A DNA stretch of 64,000 nt, from the NCBI GenBank assembly GCA_018873245.2, contig JAEMBT020000009.1:12001112-12065111 (forward strand). The letters run 5' to 3'. Source of the DNA: Archegozetes longisetosus. Lineage: Eukaryota; Arthropoda; Arachnida; Sarcoptiformes; Trhypochthoniidae. A model generated the notes under the pieces. It was not told the origin of the DNA and made no database searches. It worked only from the letters and a program-made list of their open reading frames with translations. The position numbers were made by a program, and so were the translations under genes. Shown here one piece after another: positions 41,836 through 53,500 of this stretch. Numbering within the stretch: the first letter of the stretch is position 1; every line of letters starts with the position of its first letter.

Positions 41836-43883
41836 CAGTGAAAGTTGTATAAGCGACCAGCTGAGTAGAGCGACCATTTGAGTCTTGCGACCGCGACCAA
41901 GTTTTATAGAGACTCTGTAGTATTGATATTATTTGAATAGAGCGACCATATAGTTAAGCAAACTGTAAACTAAGGAGTTTTTACTTTGTATTTAAAACAT
42001 TAAGTTTTTATCGTTTATTTCCAATAAATAAAGACAATTGTATGAAAACGTGACGTCAATATAAGCGCTTAATGCGAAGAATATGTAATAAATTGCTTGT
42101 AGAAATCACATTTATATTTAGTAATAATAATGACAACAATTCGAAGAGTTAAGAAATTCTTAACCTTAGAGCAAAAAATTGAAGTCATTAAAGAAGTTGA
42201 GAAAAATCCGAAAATAACTCAAAGGGCTTTGGCTACAAAATATGAAGTGAGTAAAACTCAAATACAAACAACTTTAAAAAGAAAATATGAATATCTTAAA
42301 GCTTATGAAGAACTAGTTCCATCTAAAAGATGCCGTATTATTGAAAACGACTTATCCTAAAATTGACGAATTAGTTAAGGAATGGTTTGATTTGGCTCGA
42401 AGTAATAATATCCCAATATCTGGTCCACTAATTCAAGAAAAAGCTAAACAAATAACAGAAAAATTGGGAAACGAAGGATTTAAAGGATCTGATGGTTGGC
42501 TTCAATCGTTCAGAGAGAGACATATGATAGTCTTTAGGGTCTTGTCTGGTGAAAGTGCTGATGTGGATGAAGAAATGGTAACAAATTGGAAACAAAGAAT
42601 CGAAGGACTTCGTGAAGGACTTGAAGATAAAGATATTTTTAACTGTGACGAGACCGGATTATTTTTTAAAGGACTTCCAACGAAATCATTGGTTAACATG
42701 ACTGAGAAATGTAATGGAGGTAGAAGAGCTAAAGAAAGGATCACATTATTGTTATGCTGTAGTCTTACTGGGGAAAAATTGAAACCTTTAGTGATAGCTA
42801 AATCAGAAACACCACGAATATTCACTAAAATGAAAATAAATAAAACAGATCTACCTGTGATATATAGAAACAATCCTAAGGCATGGATGAACGCATCAAT
42901 ATTTCAAGAATGGCTTACAAGAATTAATAAAGATATGAAAAAGCAAAATCGAAGAATTCTATTATTCTTGGACAATGTTTCAACGCATCGTTTTTCGGTG
43001 AGTTGAGTAATATTTGTCTTAAATATCTACCGGCAAATACCACTTCTGCCCTTCAAGCTCTAGATCAAGGAATTATTGAAATTTTTAAAGAGAAATACAG
43101 AAAGAAAGTTACGCTTAAAGTTCTATCATTAATGAAACAAAATCAAACTCTCTCAAAAATTTTGAAATCAATTAATATTCTTGATTGTTGCTACTGAATA
43201 AGAGACGCATGGAATGAAGTTGAGCCTCAAATAATCAAAAACTGCTTCATTAAATCTGGATTGAAACTCAGTTCAATAGATGTTGATGTCACTGATGAAG
43301 GGAACGATATTCAAGAAATGGATTCGCTTCTTGAGCAGATAGATGAAGCCGTGAGTTTAGAGGAATATATGTCATTTGATAATGAATTGGCAACATCCGA
43401 AATGAACACAACGTTGTGGGAACAAGATTTTTTCGATTCATTGTCAATAAATGAAAACTTAGAGTCGAGTGTATATGGTTCAGACAAGAAACAATCGATT
43501 ACTTTTCATCTATCGAAGAAAAGGATATTGAAAATGAAGTTTCTAACTCTGAAGCACTGGAATCTATTAATAAGTTGAAAAAGTTTGCTTTAAGAGGAGA
43601 ACACTTCACTCTCTACCAAGACCTGGCTAAGATTGAAGGACGATTGATGTCTATTATTGTCAATTCAAGTAAACGTCAAACTAAGATAATTGATTATTAT
43701 AATTAACTTGATTGCTTATAATTATTTTGAAAGTTGAAGCATTGATAGTTATGTAATAAAACAAAAGGAATAGGTTTTAAATACTCGATGTATTATATTA
43801 TTTTTTATCAAATATAACTTAAATTTTGTAAAGCAGCCGGAAAATTTCCACACAGGGGTGGTCGCTTAGCACAACTTTCACTG
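41836..43883 (+). mobile_element. Tigger/pogo element, 2048 bp
   Basis: TIRs of about 25 bp start CAGTGAAAGTTGT and continue with ...aagcgacca at both ends; TA target duplications at 41834-41835 and 43884-43885. Sub-terminal phrases agagcgacca recur. It encodes a Tigger-type transposase with few disruptions. Confidence 0.95.
42130..43707 (+). pseudogene. Tigger/pogo transposase (HTH, CENP-B, DDE), broken in three places
   Basis: 42130-42360 is the psq-type helix-turn-helix (FLTLEQKIEVIKEVE, RALATKYEVSKTQI). The frame changes near 42355 to 42341-43006, which carries the CENP-B-type DNA-binding domain (PLIQEKAKQI, SDGWLQSFRERH) and DDE parts: NCDETGLFFK (first Asp) and LLFLDNVSTHRF (second Asp). 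After another shift near 43000, 43003-43197 has YLPANTTSALQALDQGII with the third Asp. A stop at 43195 and further frames to 43707 hold the acidic C-terminus. Inactive as sequenced but only lightly damaged, so fairly young. Confidence 0.9.
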
Positions 43884-44480
43884 TACTTTCGTTTGTTTAA
43901 ACTCTCGTTTTAAAACCTATAAATATACTGTTGTTTGCGGGTAACCCGCGGTTCTACACAATGGACCCCACACGAACCGTGCCTTTAAAAAGCTGGAACC
44001 GGCCCGACCCGGACCGCTGTTCACCCGCGCAGCTATACCCTAGAACCACCATATTTGATATGTAAATTCCACTCGAGCCTCCGGATATATTGATACATAA
44101 CATACGATCATAGGTCCAGCCACTAGGGACTTAAGCCCAACTTTGCCCCTTTGGTCCTAGGGCCCCAATTGTGATATCATTCTATTAAGGTTGACGAGAG
44201 ACTCCAACGATACCTCCCTTTAGATTATAGGTCAATTGGTTCAGTTTTTATTGCAAGGTTACATCGCGCTCAAGTCCGACCAATAAACTTTCTATTATCT
44301 AATTCTAAAAAATTTAAATTTCGTCTTATCGAAATGTTGATGGATTGCTTATGAGTTATGGAAAAAACTCAATTACTTGTTGGATGGATTTGAACTCTAA
44401 TAGAATTGCTATTCATAATAACGTATTGATATTTGAATTAATAATATATCATTGATTAGTCATAAATTATTACATTAGTA

Positions 44481-45847
44481 TAGGGTGACCCATTTAATTA
44501 CCCGATTTTAAAATGAGCTGAACTTTTTTATTATTTGAGATAATCTGACAAACTATGCATCAATACGTAGATAAAGAATGAAGATTTTTTAATAATTCAA
44601 ATAATTCCCCTTTTGCTCAATACAATCTTCCATTCGGGACTTAAACGAAACATAAACGATTTTGAATAGCTCTTCATTGCTATCAATATTGTTGACTTCA
44701 CTAATAATCGCACTTTTGAGTTCTTCAACATTTGAGATTCTGTGGGCGTAAACTTTCTCTTTTAAATATCCCCACAAAAAAAGTCACAACTATTGAGATC
44801 TGGGGATCTTGCAGGTCAGGGATGTGATCCGCCGACACCAATAAACTTATTGCCAAAACGCTGACGTAGAACATTCTGCACTTTATTTGTTACGTGCGGA
44901 CGCGCATTATCGTGAATGAACCACAAGTCTGTCATATTCTCGAAGCCCTTCTCATCCAATACATGAAAAAAATTGGCCAAACACTTGTCCGCGTACTCGT
45001 GTTGATCTATTCTTTCTCTTTTTCATAAAAGTAAAGACCAATAACTCCATTAATAGTGACCGCAGCCCAAACCATTACTTTTTCACTAATAGAGTGTTTG
45101 TGGTGAGCAATTCGTGGATTACTTTGACACCAATACCGACAATTCCAGCGATTAACGCACCCATCAGTACAAAAAGTCGATTCGTCACTAAAAATTAAAT
45201 TTTGAATAAAGTTTTCATCTTCACGGTCTTTATTCAAAACCCAATTACAAAAGTCTAATCGAGGCTTATAATCACATGGCTTTAAATCAAATTTCAGGAC
45301 TATTCTGTAGGGATGAAACTTCTGCTGTTTTAATGCTCTTCTCACTGATTCATGCCCTATTTTAACGCCTTCTTTTCTCAACAATAGTTCTGCTTTTCGG
45401 ACACTAGTGTTCGGTTTATTTGAATAAATGTTTTTAATTTTATTGACGTTCAATTCAGTCAATACTGTTTTCTTTCTAAATTTAATTGATTTCCTTAAGT
45501 CATCTACACGATAGCGAGTCGTCTGATTCTTGTGAATTCTTTTAATATTTTTGGGATCTGGAGGTGGTTTTCTGTATTTTGCTCTGTATTGTCTTTGCAC
45601 TACAACTGGCGATCCAAAATTTTCAAAACTAATAGCAATAAAAAGTCGTTCTTCATTTGTATAAACCATTTTCAGCACTAAATTAAAGACAGATTTAATG
45701 TCGAATGCGACGTTCGAATTCAATTCAATGACGTCATCGAAAATTTTCATTCTTTGTCTACACATTGATGTATAGTTTGTCAAATTATCTCAAATAATAA
45801 AAAAGTTCAGCTCACTTCCAAATCGGGTAATTAAATGGGTCACCCTA
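44481..45847 (-). mobile_element. Tc1/mariner element, 1.37 kb
   Basis: TIRs of about 60 bp start TAGGGTGACCCATTTAATTA and are inverted at the right end; TA duplications at 44479-44480 and 45848-45849. Copy 1 of the duplication (near 9645) shows the empty TA site, so the insertion is newer than the duplication. One transposase gene on the minus strand. Confidence 0.95.
44589..45783 (-). pseudogene. Tc1/mariner transposase, two frame breaks
   Basis: The frame 45007-45783 (258 aa) has the N-terminal helix-turn-helix domains, GHESVRRALKQQKFHPYR and the first catalytic Asp in LIFSDESTF. After a shift near 45005 the second Asp lies in WFIHDNARPH (about 44890). After another near 44780 the third Asp lies in SPDLNSCDFFLWGYLKE, about 40 residues after the second, so a DD~41D type. 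The C-terminus ends at 44589. Inactive as sequenced. Confidence 0.88.
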
Positions 45848-45959
45848 TAGTTTAATACGAATCTATCAATTCAATTATCAATGTTAGTATGGATAGCAAT
45901 TCAATACATATGTTGTAAGTTGTGTATTACTGCTATAATTGAATAGTTCGTACCCTAAC

Positions 45960-46240
45960 TATCAAAGAATGAATTTTGTTGAAATTCTTTTTACAAATAA
46001 CTTAAGAATAATCCCCCCGAGCACTAATGACCCGCTCCACCCTCTCCTGCCATTTGTCATAAACTCGTCGCCGCTCACCAGAGTAATACTGTTGAGGAAA
46101 TCATTTACTGCCCGATCGATCTCTTTGGACGAGGATCGGCGCCCTCTTAAATGTTTCTAAACCAATTCATATGAAATAATGTTTGACCCCAAAATTGAAT
46201 TAATTTCCTTGGTCGTGTCTTTGGCCGACATTTTCTTCTT
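45960..46240 (-). pseudogene. Mariner transposase C-terminal remnant
   Basis: On the minus strand, mixed frames read YYSGERR, then VYDKWQERVERVISAR, the typical mariner C-terminus, preceded by HLRGRRSSSKEID. Stops and shifts are present. It starts right where homology between the duplication copies ends. Confidence 0.55.
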
Positions 46241-47630
46241 AAAATAATAGCTAATAACAGTCCGAAAATCCTGAGAATTGAAATCAATTTTTATTTCAGA
46301 CTACTGCTTTTTGAAAAATCATAAAATGCAAACAGAACGACAGAAAATATTGAAACTTTGTGTTCGATATTTAAAAATGATATATTTAAATTAAACATTC
46401 AAAAATTTGCTTAATTATCATCAGAACCCTGTTAGGGTATGTACTTTTCAAATATACCAATAATTTGTCTACTCATAGACTGTTTCCGTACTCGTAAGGG
46501 AAGATACAGACTTTGCAATAGGTTATAGCTAATTTTCTTGCTTCAATTTCTGTATAAATCTGAAAAGATGGCATCACTTTCTATGTAAAAAATTGACTAT
46601 TTAGTACAAAAAAAAGATTGTAACTACACTGTCTTAGTTACTCTAATTACCACAATTGCAATATGTCAGGTCATTAGGGTTGCTCCGTCTTCTCATACTA
46701 AGCCGTGAATTCTGCGCATATGTTATATTGCGTTTCCACATTAAGCTGTTTTTAGATTAAGCTGCTTGCTTTTCTATAAAATAGCAATCGTAGGAAAATC
46801 GATTTTTGACGCACGCGTAGTATTCACAACCTAATAATGAAACTGACGATATAAAATGTGTATATAGGGAAGTTTAAAGAGCACTAGATAAACGTGATAA
46901 CTGCTTCATAACTAAAATAGAGTCGAATTAGAAAAGATTGAAATTGACTGGTATAGAATTAACCGGTAAATTTATCTAACTACTTCTATTAAATATACAC
47001 AAATTGTAAGATTATAAACAAGTGTCTTACAATATGTTGAGCATTCTGATTGACCATAAGTATAAGCAAATAAATATAATTATAATTATTAAAAAGGAGA
47101 TAATTTTAGGCAAAGTATCGAATTTTAAAAACGTCTAAGTTTCTTAATTAGACCTATACTATAATACTTTTGTAATAACCTATATTTCTAAACTCTAATT
47201 TTCATAACTCACCTTATATGTCAACATTTATTACTGATTTAAAGATTACTTTTTGTTTGTACAAAAAAATCTTCACATGCTTGTCTCAACTGTACAAATT
47301 ATGAAGACAGCTGAGAATAAGCATATCTCAACTCTTAAAACCTGCCTAAGTATGTTCTAGATATACAATCTTCCAATCTTAACTAAATGTCCTACTAACC
47401 TTATAAGATTTAGCCTATCATTGTATTTTCCAATTTAACCCGCCTATTATTCCTATAAAATGTCGTGTTTTTCCTAAATTTTTTGGGCTCTTTTTCCAAT
47501 GTTAAAATCCTGTGAAATCTTATGAAATTATATTGTGGTTATGTTTAATAAAGTGCTTATATTTTAAATTTGATTTCGTACACGCTCCTGTCAAAGATTC
47601 CAGACTTTACAGTATTAACGAAACGATTAA
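46241..47630. other. Non-coding stretch
   Basis: About 1.4 kb, AT-rich, without an exon on either strand. The phrase at 46870-46960 (gagcactagataaacgtgat, actgcttcataactaaaata) is a diverged partner of 14555-14640. Nothing else stands out. Confidence 0.45.
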
Positions 47631-47634
47631 TTAA

Positions 47635-48107
47635 CCCTTCTTCACAACTGTGGGGTAAATGTTCCCGAGTTTCACTTTAAAAATCTCGCTAAAATCAACA
47701 GAATGTCGTCATTTCTTGAAAATTTAGCTATTCCTCAGTCATATATCTGACTATAAATCACAAAAATTCTGATTAATTTGGAACTATATCTTTATTTTAA
47801 AAAATTATTTTCTGGCAACATGTCTTTGTGAGGATAGAAATTCCCCCTAACATCGCAGTGCTTTGTGTTTACTATATGTGTCGCAGCGCTATAATTTCGC
47901 TACTAGCAATTTGAACAGCTGATGACGCTGTAGCAGATAATAACTAGAAATTAATTAATTAATTAATAAAAACTTTGAAATAAGGGCTAATTTTGATTCT
48001 GAAAACATTTGGACCAACCTGGAACAGATATAAAGCGTGGAAGACGTGGGTAACATTTTACCCCACAGTTAATTTTACGTTTTCAGAAGTTAAGTTATGA
48101 CGAAGGG
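47635..48107. repeat. piggyBac-like MITE, 473 bp
   Basis: TTAA at 47631-47634 and 48108-48111 flank termini CCCTTCTTCACAAC and, inverted, gttatgacgaaggg. A second inverted pair just inside is ctgtggggtaaatgtt / aacattttaccccacag. TTAA duplication with CCC-starting ends is the piggyBac signature. No coding sequence, so non-autonomous. Confidence 0.85.
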
Positions 48108-48269
48108 TTAATTTGTCGTAAATATTTAGATTTGCATGGTGTTGCAAAAACAAAGTTCATAGAGAGGTAATTTGTTTTGATAATTCTAGACGTTTTCCTT
48201 TCTTATGAATTTTTATTTATTAATAAGACGTTCTTGACATTAAATGAATTTTTAATTTGAAAAAATAAG

Positions 48270-48866
48270 GGGACTTGGACGAAAGATCGACAGCTAAATG
48301 ACCGACAGGATAAAAGACCGACACGGACATAAGACCGACAGGACAGAAGACCGATAAAGACAAAAGACCGACAGGGTTAGAAGATCGACATTTAAGAAAA
48401 ACATGGAATGATTGTACTTTATGGGGGTAAGGGTGTTCCGCCCGCTTCACCCCTACTTTACATACATCGTTGAACTAAGCTCAATGAGACGAGCAAATCG
48501 ATACCCCACTTGGGACACTAGGGGCCTGCTACAAAAGTTAGGCCTAGGTCCCTATGGACCAGGCCAAGGTCCACCATAAATACATCGTTCGACTCAACTC
48601 ATTAAGACAATTTTGATGATATGTTAGGTTAGGTCAGGATAGGTAGGTTAAGTTAGATTAGATTAGGTATAAGATTTAAGTCACTGTCCAATTGGGATAT
48701 CGATGAACTCGTCTCATCGAGCTGAGTCCAACGATATATATAAAATGGGAGTGGAGCTGGCGGAACATCCTCACCCCCATAAAGTACAATCATTCTATGT
48801 TTTTCTTAAATGTCAGTCTTCTAACCCTGTCGATCTTTTGTCCTGTCGGTCTTTCGACCCAGACCC
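48270..48866. repeat. 597-bp MITE with 9-bp TSD and gaccgaca repeats
   Basis: AAAAATAAG lies on both sides (48261-48269, 48867-48875). TIRs of about 190 bp start GGGACTTGGACGAAAGA / GGGTCTGGGTCGAAAGA and share gaatgattgtactttatggg. The left arm has extra tandem units of agaccgacagga. The central part contains taggttagg-type repeats near 48625-48670. The 9-bp TSD fits a Merlin-type origin. Confidence 0.85.
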
Positions 48867-48875
48867 AAAAATAAG

Positions 48876-50140
48876 GTATCTCAGAAAATTATATTATTGA
48901 AATTCGCCTATAATTTTAATTGACATTCAAACTTCATTATACATTTCCATAACTCTCTTTAAAAAAATAAAAATGTTTAATAAACAGTAATAATTAACAA
49001 AAATTATGGTTTATATAAATTCAATTTTTTGGGATTTTCTTATACGCATCACTTATTATAATATATCATTTCCAAAGTCTAGGAGTTATTTAAATGGCAA
49101 TATTTGGAAAATCGCGAGTTGGTTTTCACAGATTTATAAACGGATTAGGAGTATCATTTGGAAAAAGCATACTAATCTTATTTCAAACATTTCTTTCTAT
49201 ATAAAGGTTCATGGTTTGACTGCCCTGTCAATTTTAGAAATGAATGTGATCCAATAATTTGAATCATCAGAAACAGAGAACATAACGACTTGTTCAATAG
49301 ATAGATATTCAAAATATGATCACGAATTATTAATAAGAAAGTATGACCAATTTCTGTTATTATAGGAAATAAGACTACGATATGGAAATCGTTCAATTTA
49401 ATCATTATATACAATAGTTTAATTGACTATGCTTGAAAACTCCAGTTAAAAGATGCTGAGTATATTATTGCAATTATTGTAGAGTCAATGTTAAAAGATT
49501 CTTCCAAATAAATTTTGAAATCTTAAATTTTACATATGAACACAATTTCAATTCTTGTTAGTAAAGTTACTTGAATCGCTTATTTACATCCATGTTTCTT
49601 TGTTTTTTCATTGATTGTTTTCTAGGCACTTTTGGAAAGTATTGTAAATGGGTAGTTATTCTATTAATGCATTAGATGTAAAATTTTTATTTTTTAAAAC
49701 GACCATATCTTTGAAAGTAGTTCAGATTTTTACTTTATAATAGTTCCAACAAAGTAGACGCTTCAGCTGCGATTTAGAATATACCCCTCCCATTCTGGGT
49801 GGGTTTGCATATAGACCAAAACCCCTTAGGGCGAGGAATATAAATTCAATCTATGAATTGGCTGAATTGAGGTGGTTATAACAATTTGAATAGTTAAATT
49901 TCCCATAAGATTAATGTATTAAAAATCATTTTACGAAAAACAAAGGAGAGATGAAAAATTATAAAAATTAAATAATATAAACTAAAGTGATATGTTCTGA
50001 AATCTCGTGACCTATATCAACTTGGCCTGACCTAATCTAATCTAACTTTATCACCATTATTATCGATGTATTATAAAGTAAAAGTTTTTTGTTTTTATTT
50101 CAATTTTATTTCAATTTACAACTTTATTTCATTTTATTTA
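48876..50140. other. Non-coding stretch downstream of the ankyrin gene
   Basis: No exon with splice or domain support. The ORF at 49006-49257 has no recognisable features. The region lies 3' of the minus-strand ankyrin gene and 5' of nothing recognisable. Confidence 0.4.
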
Positions 50141-50149
50141 CAGATTAAA

Positions 50150-50330
50150 TTCAGCTATTGGATATACATGTTTTATATCAGTAATTAGGCCCTCGAAGGG
50201 ATCGACATTTCTTTCTTGTATACTTTTTCTCCGCAGGTACTCGCAGAGGTGCATATCCAAGTCTTCTCTTTTCAATTCGGATCTCGTTAGGTTATTCTTA
50301 GGCACTTAACCAACTAAGCTACCCGTGGAA
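50150..50330 (-). repeat. Probable tRNA-derived SINE
   Basis: On the minus strand the sequence cgggtagcttagttggttaa (around 50307-50326) is a near-perfect tRNA D-arm and RNA polymerase III A box (TAGCTTAGTTGG). A B-box-like gatccgaattg follows about 35 bases later (50274-50286), the right distance for a tRNA head. The 3' side continues into unrelated sequence and then A/T-rich sequence. It does not fold into a complete tRNA by eye, so a SINE head is more likely than a tRNA gene. Confidence 0.45.
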
Positions 50331-50524
50331 TGGGTGAAAGCAGTACTTCGGCTCGCTCTTTTATATATCACACATTTGCAATTGCTAAACTATGGGTCGT
50401 TGAATCTTATTTATCAACAACTCTGTGGAACGCGACTGAAAAATAGGCTGTAAAAAAACGATAGGAATTCAAAACTTCAAATAGCTATAGCTCCGCAACC
50501 TCTCGTCACAGTTACTTCATACTT

Positions 50525-53500
50525 CTAAACGGTACCCGACGCTTCTTTTACATACGAGTGTAATATTTCTGGAATTTTATAATCATTGCCACTCATAATA
50601 GCTTTAAATACATTTGATTGTACTTCTGCAAGATCAATCAGTTCTTCTACTGGTATGTTACTAATAGAATTCAATACTTTTCCAAACTCTTCTGTAATAT
50701 TTAGGGCATAAGCTTGAGCTTCTAATAAGGGTACATGTTTGGCTAATAGGTATCTTTTATTTGTGATTTTTCTTATGAATACATCAAGTAGTAATATTGT
50801 ACCTTTGATGTGAATTTGTGAAAGATCTAGTGAATTTTCATAGATAACTCGTTGTTGGATAGATGGCAGAGCAGGAGTATATTTACTAAGCAATCCACCA
50901 GTTGTCCAACAAAATAAATCATTTATTAAAGAAGATACCCTTGGTGCACCACTTGCAACCGCGATATTAGAACTACTGCTCCTCCTTTCTTGTTCTTGCT
51001 TTAAAAATCCTATGGCATTTTTGCTATTGTATTCCATAGCGATATCTAATGATTTTTTACTACTGTATGTTTCAGTCTTAATATCAGCATTTTTTTCTAT
51101 CAGAAATTTCGTTACATTTAAATGATCATTAAGAGTAGCATAGTGCAAAGGTGTCCAACCATTCTTGTCACGAGTATTGATATCAGCACTTTTTTCTATC
51201 AGAAATTTTACCACATCCAAGTGACCATTGTAAGCTGACCAGTGTAAAGGTGTCCTACCATCCCTTTGCTTAGCCTTCACATCAGCTCCATTCTCTATAA
51301 GTAATTCAGCCACATCCAGTTTGCCTCCTATAGCAGCATAGTATAGAGGAGTTGAACCGAAATTGTCTTTAGTATCAACATTGACCCCTTTACTTATAAG
51401 AAGTGCTATAACATACAATTTTCCATTATTTGCAGCAAGATGCAAAGGTGTACTTCCATCTTTAGCCTCTACATTAACATCCGCACCTTTATCTATAAGA
51501 AGACTAGTCACGTTTAAGTTTCCATCATAAGAAGAAAAGTGCAACGGTGTCCAACCATTGGCCATTTTAGCATTAATATCAGCTCCATTATCTAATAAAA
51601 TTCTTATTACTTCGACATCCTGGCCCCCTAAAGCTGTGTGTAGAAGATTTATTTCATTAGCAATATGATTTATAACTCCGATCAATTTGCCGTTTTCAAT
51701 GCAGTATCTGATCTTCTGAACATTATTTTCTTTTACCGCACTAAACAGTTCGTTCTTTAAGGGTACGAGGCCCGTACCGAGACTTGAATATATAGTTGTA
51801 GGTGAATTAAAATAATCCACCTTTTCTAAAAATTTTACTATATCGGTACCATTGGCTAATTGAGCAGCATAGTTAGACGCTGTCTTGCCATGCTTGTCGA
51901 AGGCATTAACATCAGCATTTTTTTTAATGAGAAACTTGACCACATCCAAATGGCAGTTGTAAGCTGCCCAATGTAAAGGTGTCCTACCTTCCTTTTGTTT
52001 AACATTAATATCAGCTCCTTGCACTATAAGGTATTCAACCAATTCCAATTTACCTGTCTGAGCAGCATGATATAGAGGAGTTGACCCGAATTTATCTTTA
52101 GCTTCGATGTAAGCACATTGTTCCACAAGCAGTTTAGCTAAGCCCAAATCACCACTATAAGCAGCCCAATGCAAAGGTGTCCAGCCATCATTTTTCTTAA
52201 CATTGACATTAGCTCCTTTATCTATGAGAAATCTAATCGCATTCGAATTATCATTGTGAACGGCGAAATGTAAAGGTGTCCAACCATTGTTATTTTTGGC
52301 ATTGATATCAGCACCTTTACTTATGAGGAATTCAATCACATTCAATTCGCCTTTCTCTGAAGCCATGTGCAAAGGTGTCGATCCAAATTCAGTTTTAGCC
52401 GCAATGTTTGCACCCTTATTCAGAAGAAACTCAATTAAACTTATTTTACCTTGTTTAACGGCAAAATGTAAAGGCGTCCAATCATCTCTTCCTGTGACAT
52501 TAATGTCATCACCTCTGTCAAGATATTTTCTGATTTTGCTAAAATCTCCTTGTCTTACAGCACTGAACAATTCTTCTCTGAGTAAAATTTCAACAACTTT
52601 CAAATGTTTCTTTTCTTTAGCAATATCCAACAACTTTTTGCCAGAACTGGTTACAGCATTAAGATCAGCACCTCCGTCAATAAGTAGTTGAGCAATGTCC
52701 AAGTTTGCATTTTCAGCAGCAAAGTGTAAAGGTGTCCAGTCAAGATTATTTTTAGCATTGATGTTAGCATCTTTTTCGATTAGTAGTATTACAACATCCA
52801 CTTTACCCTCTTTAACAGCCCAATGTAAAGGTGTATCACCATTATAATCTCCAGTATTAATGTTTTTACTCATGAAAAGCTTTACCGCTCTTGGTGTACC
52901 ATATCTAGCAGCAGCATGTAAGCGAATCATATTGCTTAAAGTAGCTAATTTACCTACAAGAAACATTATTATTTCTGATTCATATGCCAACTCTAACGAT
53001 GTCAAGCCAGACTTTGTTTTAATATTTATATCAGCACCGTTATCAAGAAGAAACTTCACTATATCGAGTTTAGCATTATAATAGGTGGCCAAGTGTAGAG
53101 GTGTCCAATCATCTCCATTCTGAGCATTAATTTCAGCACTCCTATTAATAAGAAGTCTCACTATATCAGGCTTGTCATTATAGCGAGCAGCGTAGTGTAG
53201 AGGTGTCCACTCATGCTTTCCTTTAGCATTAATATCAGAACCCTTATCAAGAAGTAGTACGGCAACATCCAACCTACCATTTTTAACAGCCAAGTGTATA
53301 GGTGTTGCATCATCACTCGTTTTAGCATTAATGTCAGCACCTTTGTCAATAAGAAGTCTTACTACATCAGGCTTGGCATTATAGCGAGCAGCATAGTGTA
53401 GGGGAGTCCATTCATCCTTTATCTTTCTATTAACGTCAGCACCCTTTTCAAGAAGAATCGCCACTATGTCCACCTGACCATTCTTCGCAGCAAAGTGTAA

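Larger units (their letters stand above)
39505..44037. mobile_element. Possible degraded hAT element inside the inverted-repeat element
   Basis: Short termini tataggtgcgcgggtc (39502-39517) and, inverted, cacccgcgcagctata (44022-44037) match, followed by GC-rich cggatcg/cgggtc phrases characteristic of hAT ends; flanking ccctaggac and ccctagaac differ by one base and could be the 8-bp duplication. Parts of 39980-40560 on the minus strand look like decayed coding sequence. Weak case. Confidence 0.35.
38983..44284. mobile_element. 5.3-kb long-inverted-repeat element with nested transposons
   Basis: Left arm from ATTGGTCAGACTTTAGCATG (38983) and right arm complement (to 44284) match for about 260 bp with divergence (atgtaaccttgcaataaa; tatcacaattggggcc; gatcgtatgtta; catatcaaatatggtgg). 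The copy 1 segment is uninterrupted here (about 7998), confirming insertion, though no clean TSD is left. The interior contains a palindromic stretch near 39290-39420, hAT-like termini, a small hAT element and a Tigger element. The class of the outer element is unknown; the shared cgttggactcagctcg-type phrases elsewhere suggest Merlin-like. Confidence 0.7.
15917..45913. repeat. Segmental duplication, copy 2, expanded by insertions
   Basis: Same orientation as 5863-9716. Collinear matching blocks are 15917-16574, 34979-35613, 38130-38982, 44285-44480 and 45848-45913. Between them lie a Polinton (16575-34978), a Merlin element (35614-38129), an inverted-repeat element (38983-44284) and a mariner element (44481-45847). 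Removing these leaves about 2.4 kb, equal to copy 1 without its LINE. Confidence 0.9.

Noticed and set aside
5863..45913. Processed (retroposed) CIR1 pseudogene
   Set aside because: Copy 2 keeps the introns and the intergenic flank, so it is a DNA-level duplication.
48220..48900. ORFs with PVGLLS-type repeats
   Set aside because: Translations of the gaccgaca repeats in the 597-bp MITE, on both arms; not genes.
50290..50330. Complete tRNA gene
   Set aside because: The D-arm and A box are good but no acceptor or anticodon stem pairs by eye, so a SINE head fits better.
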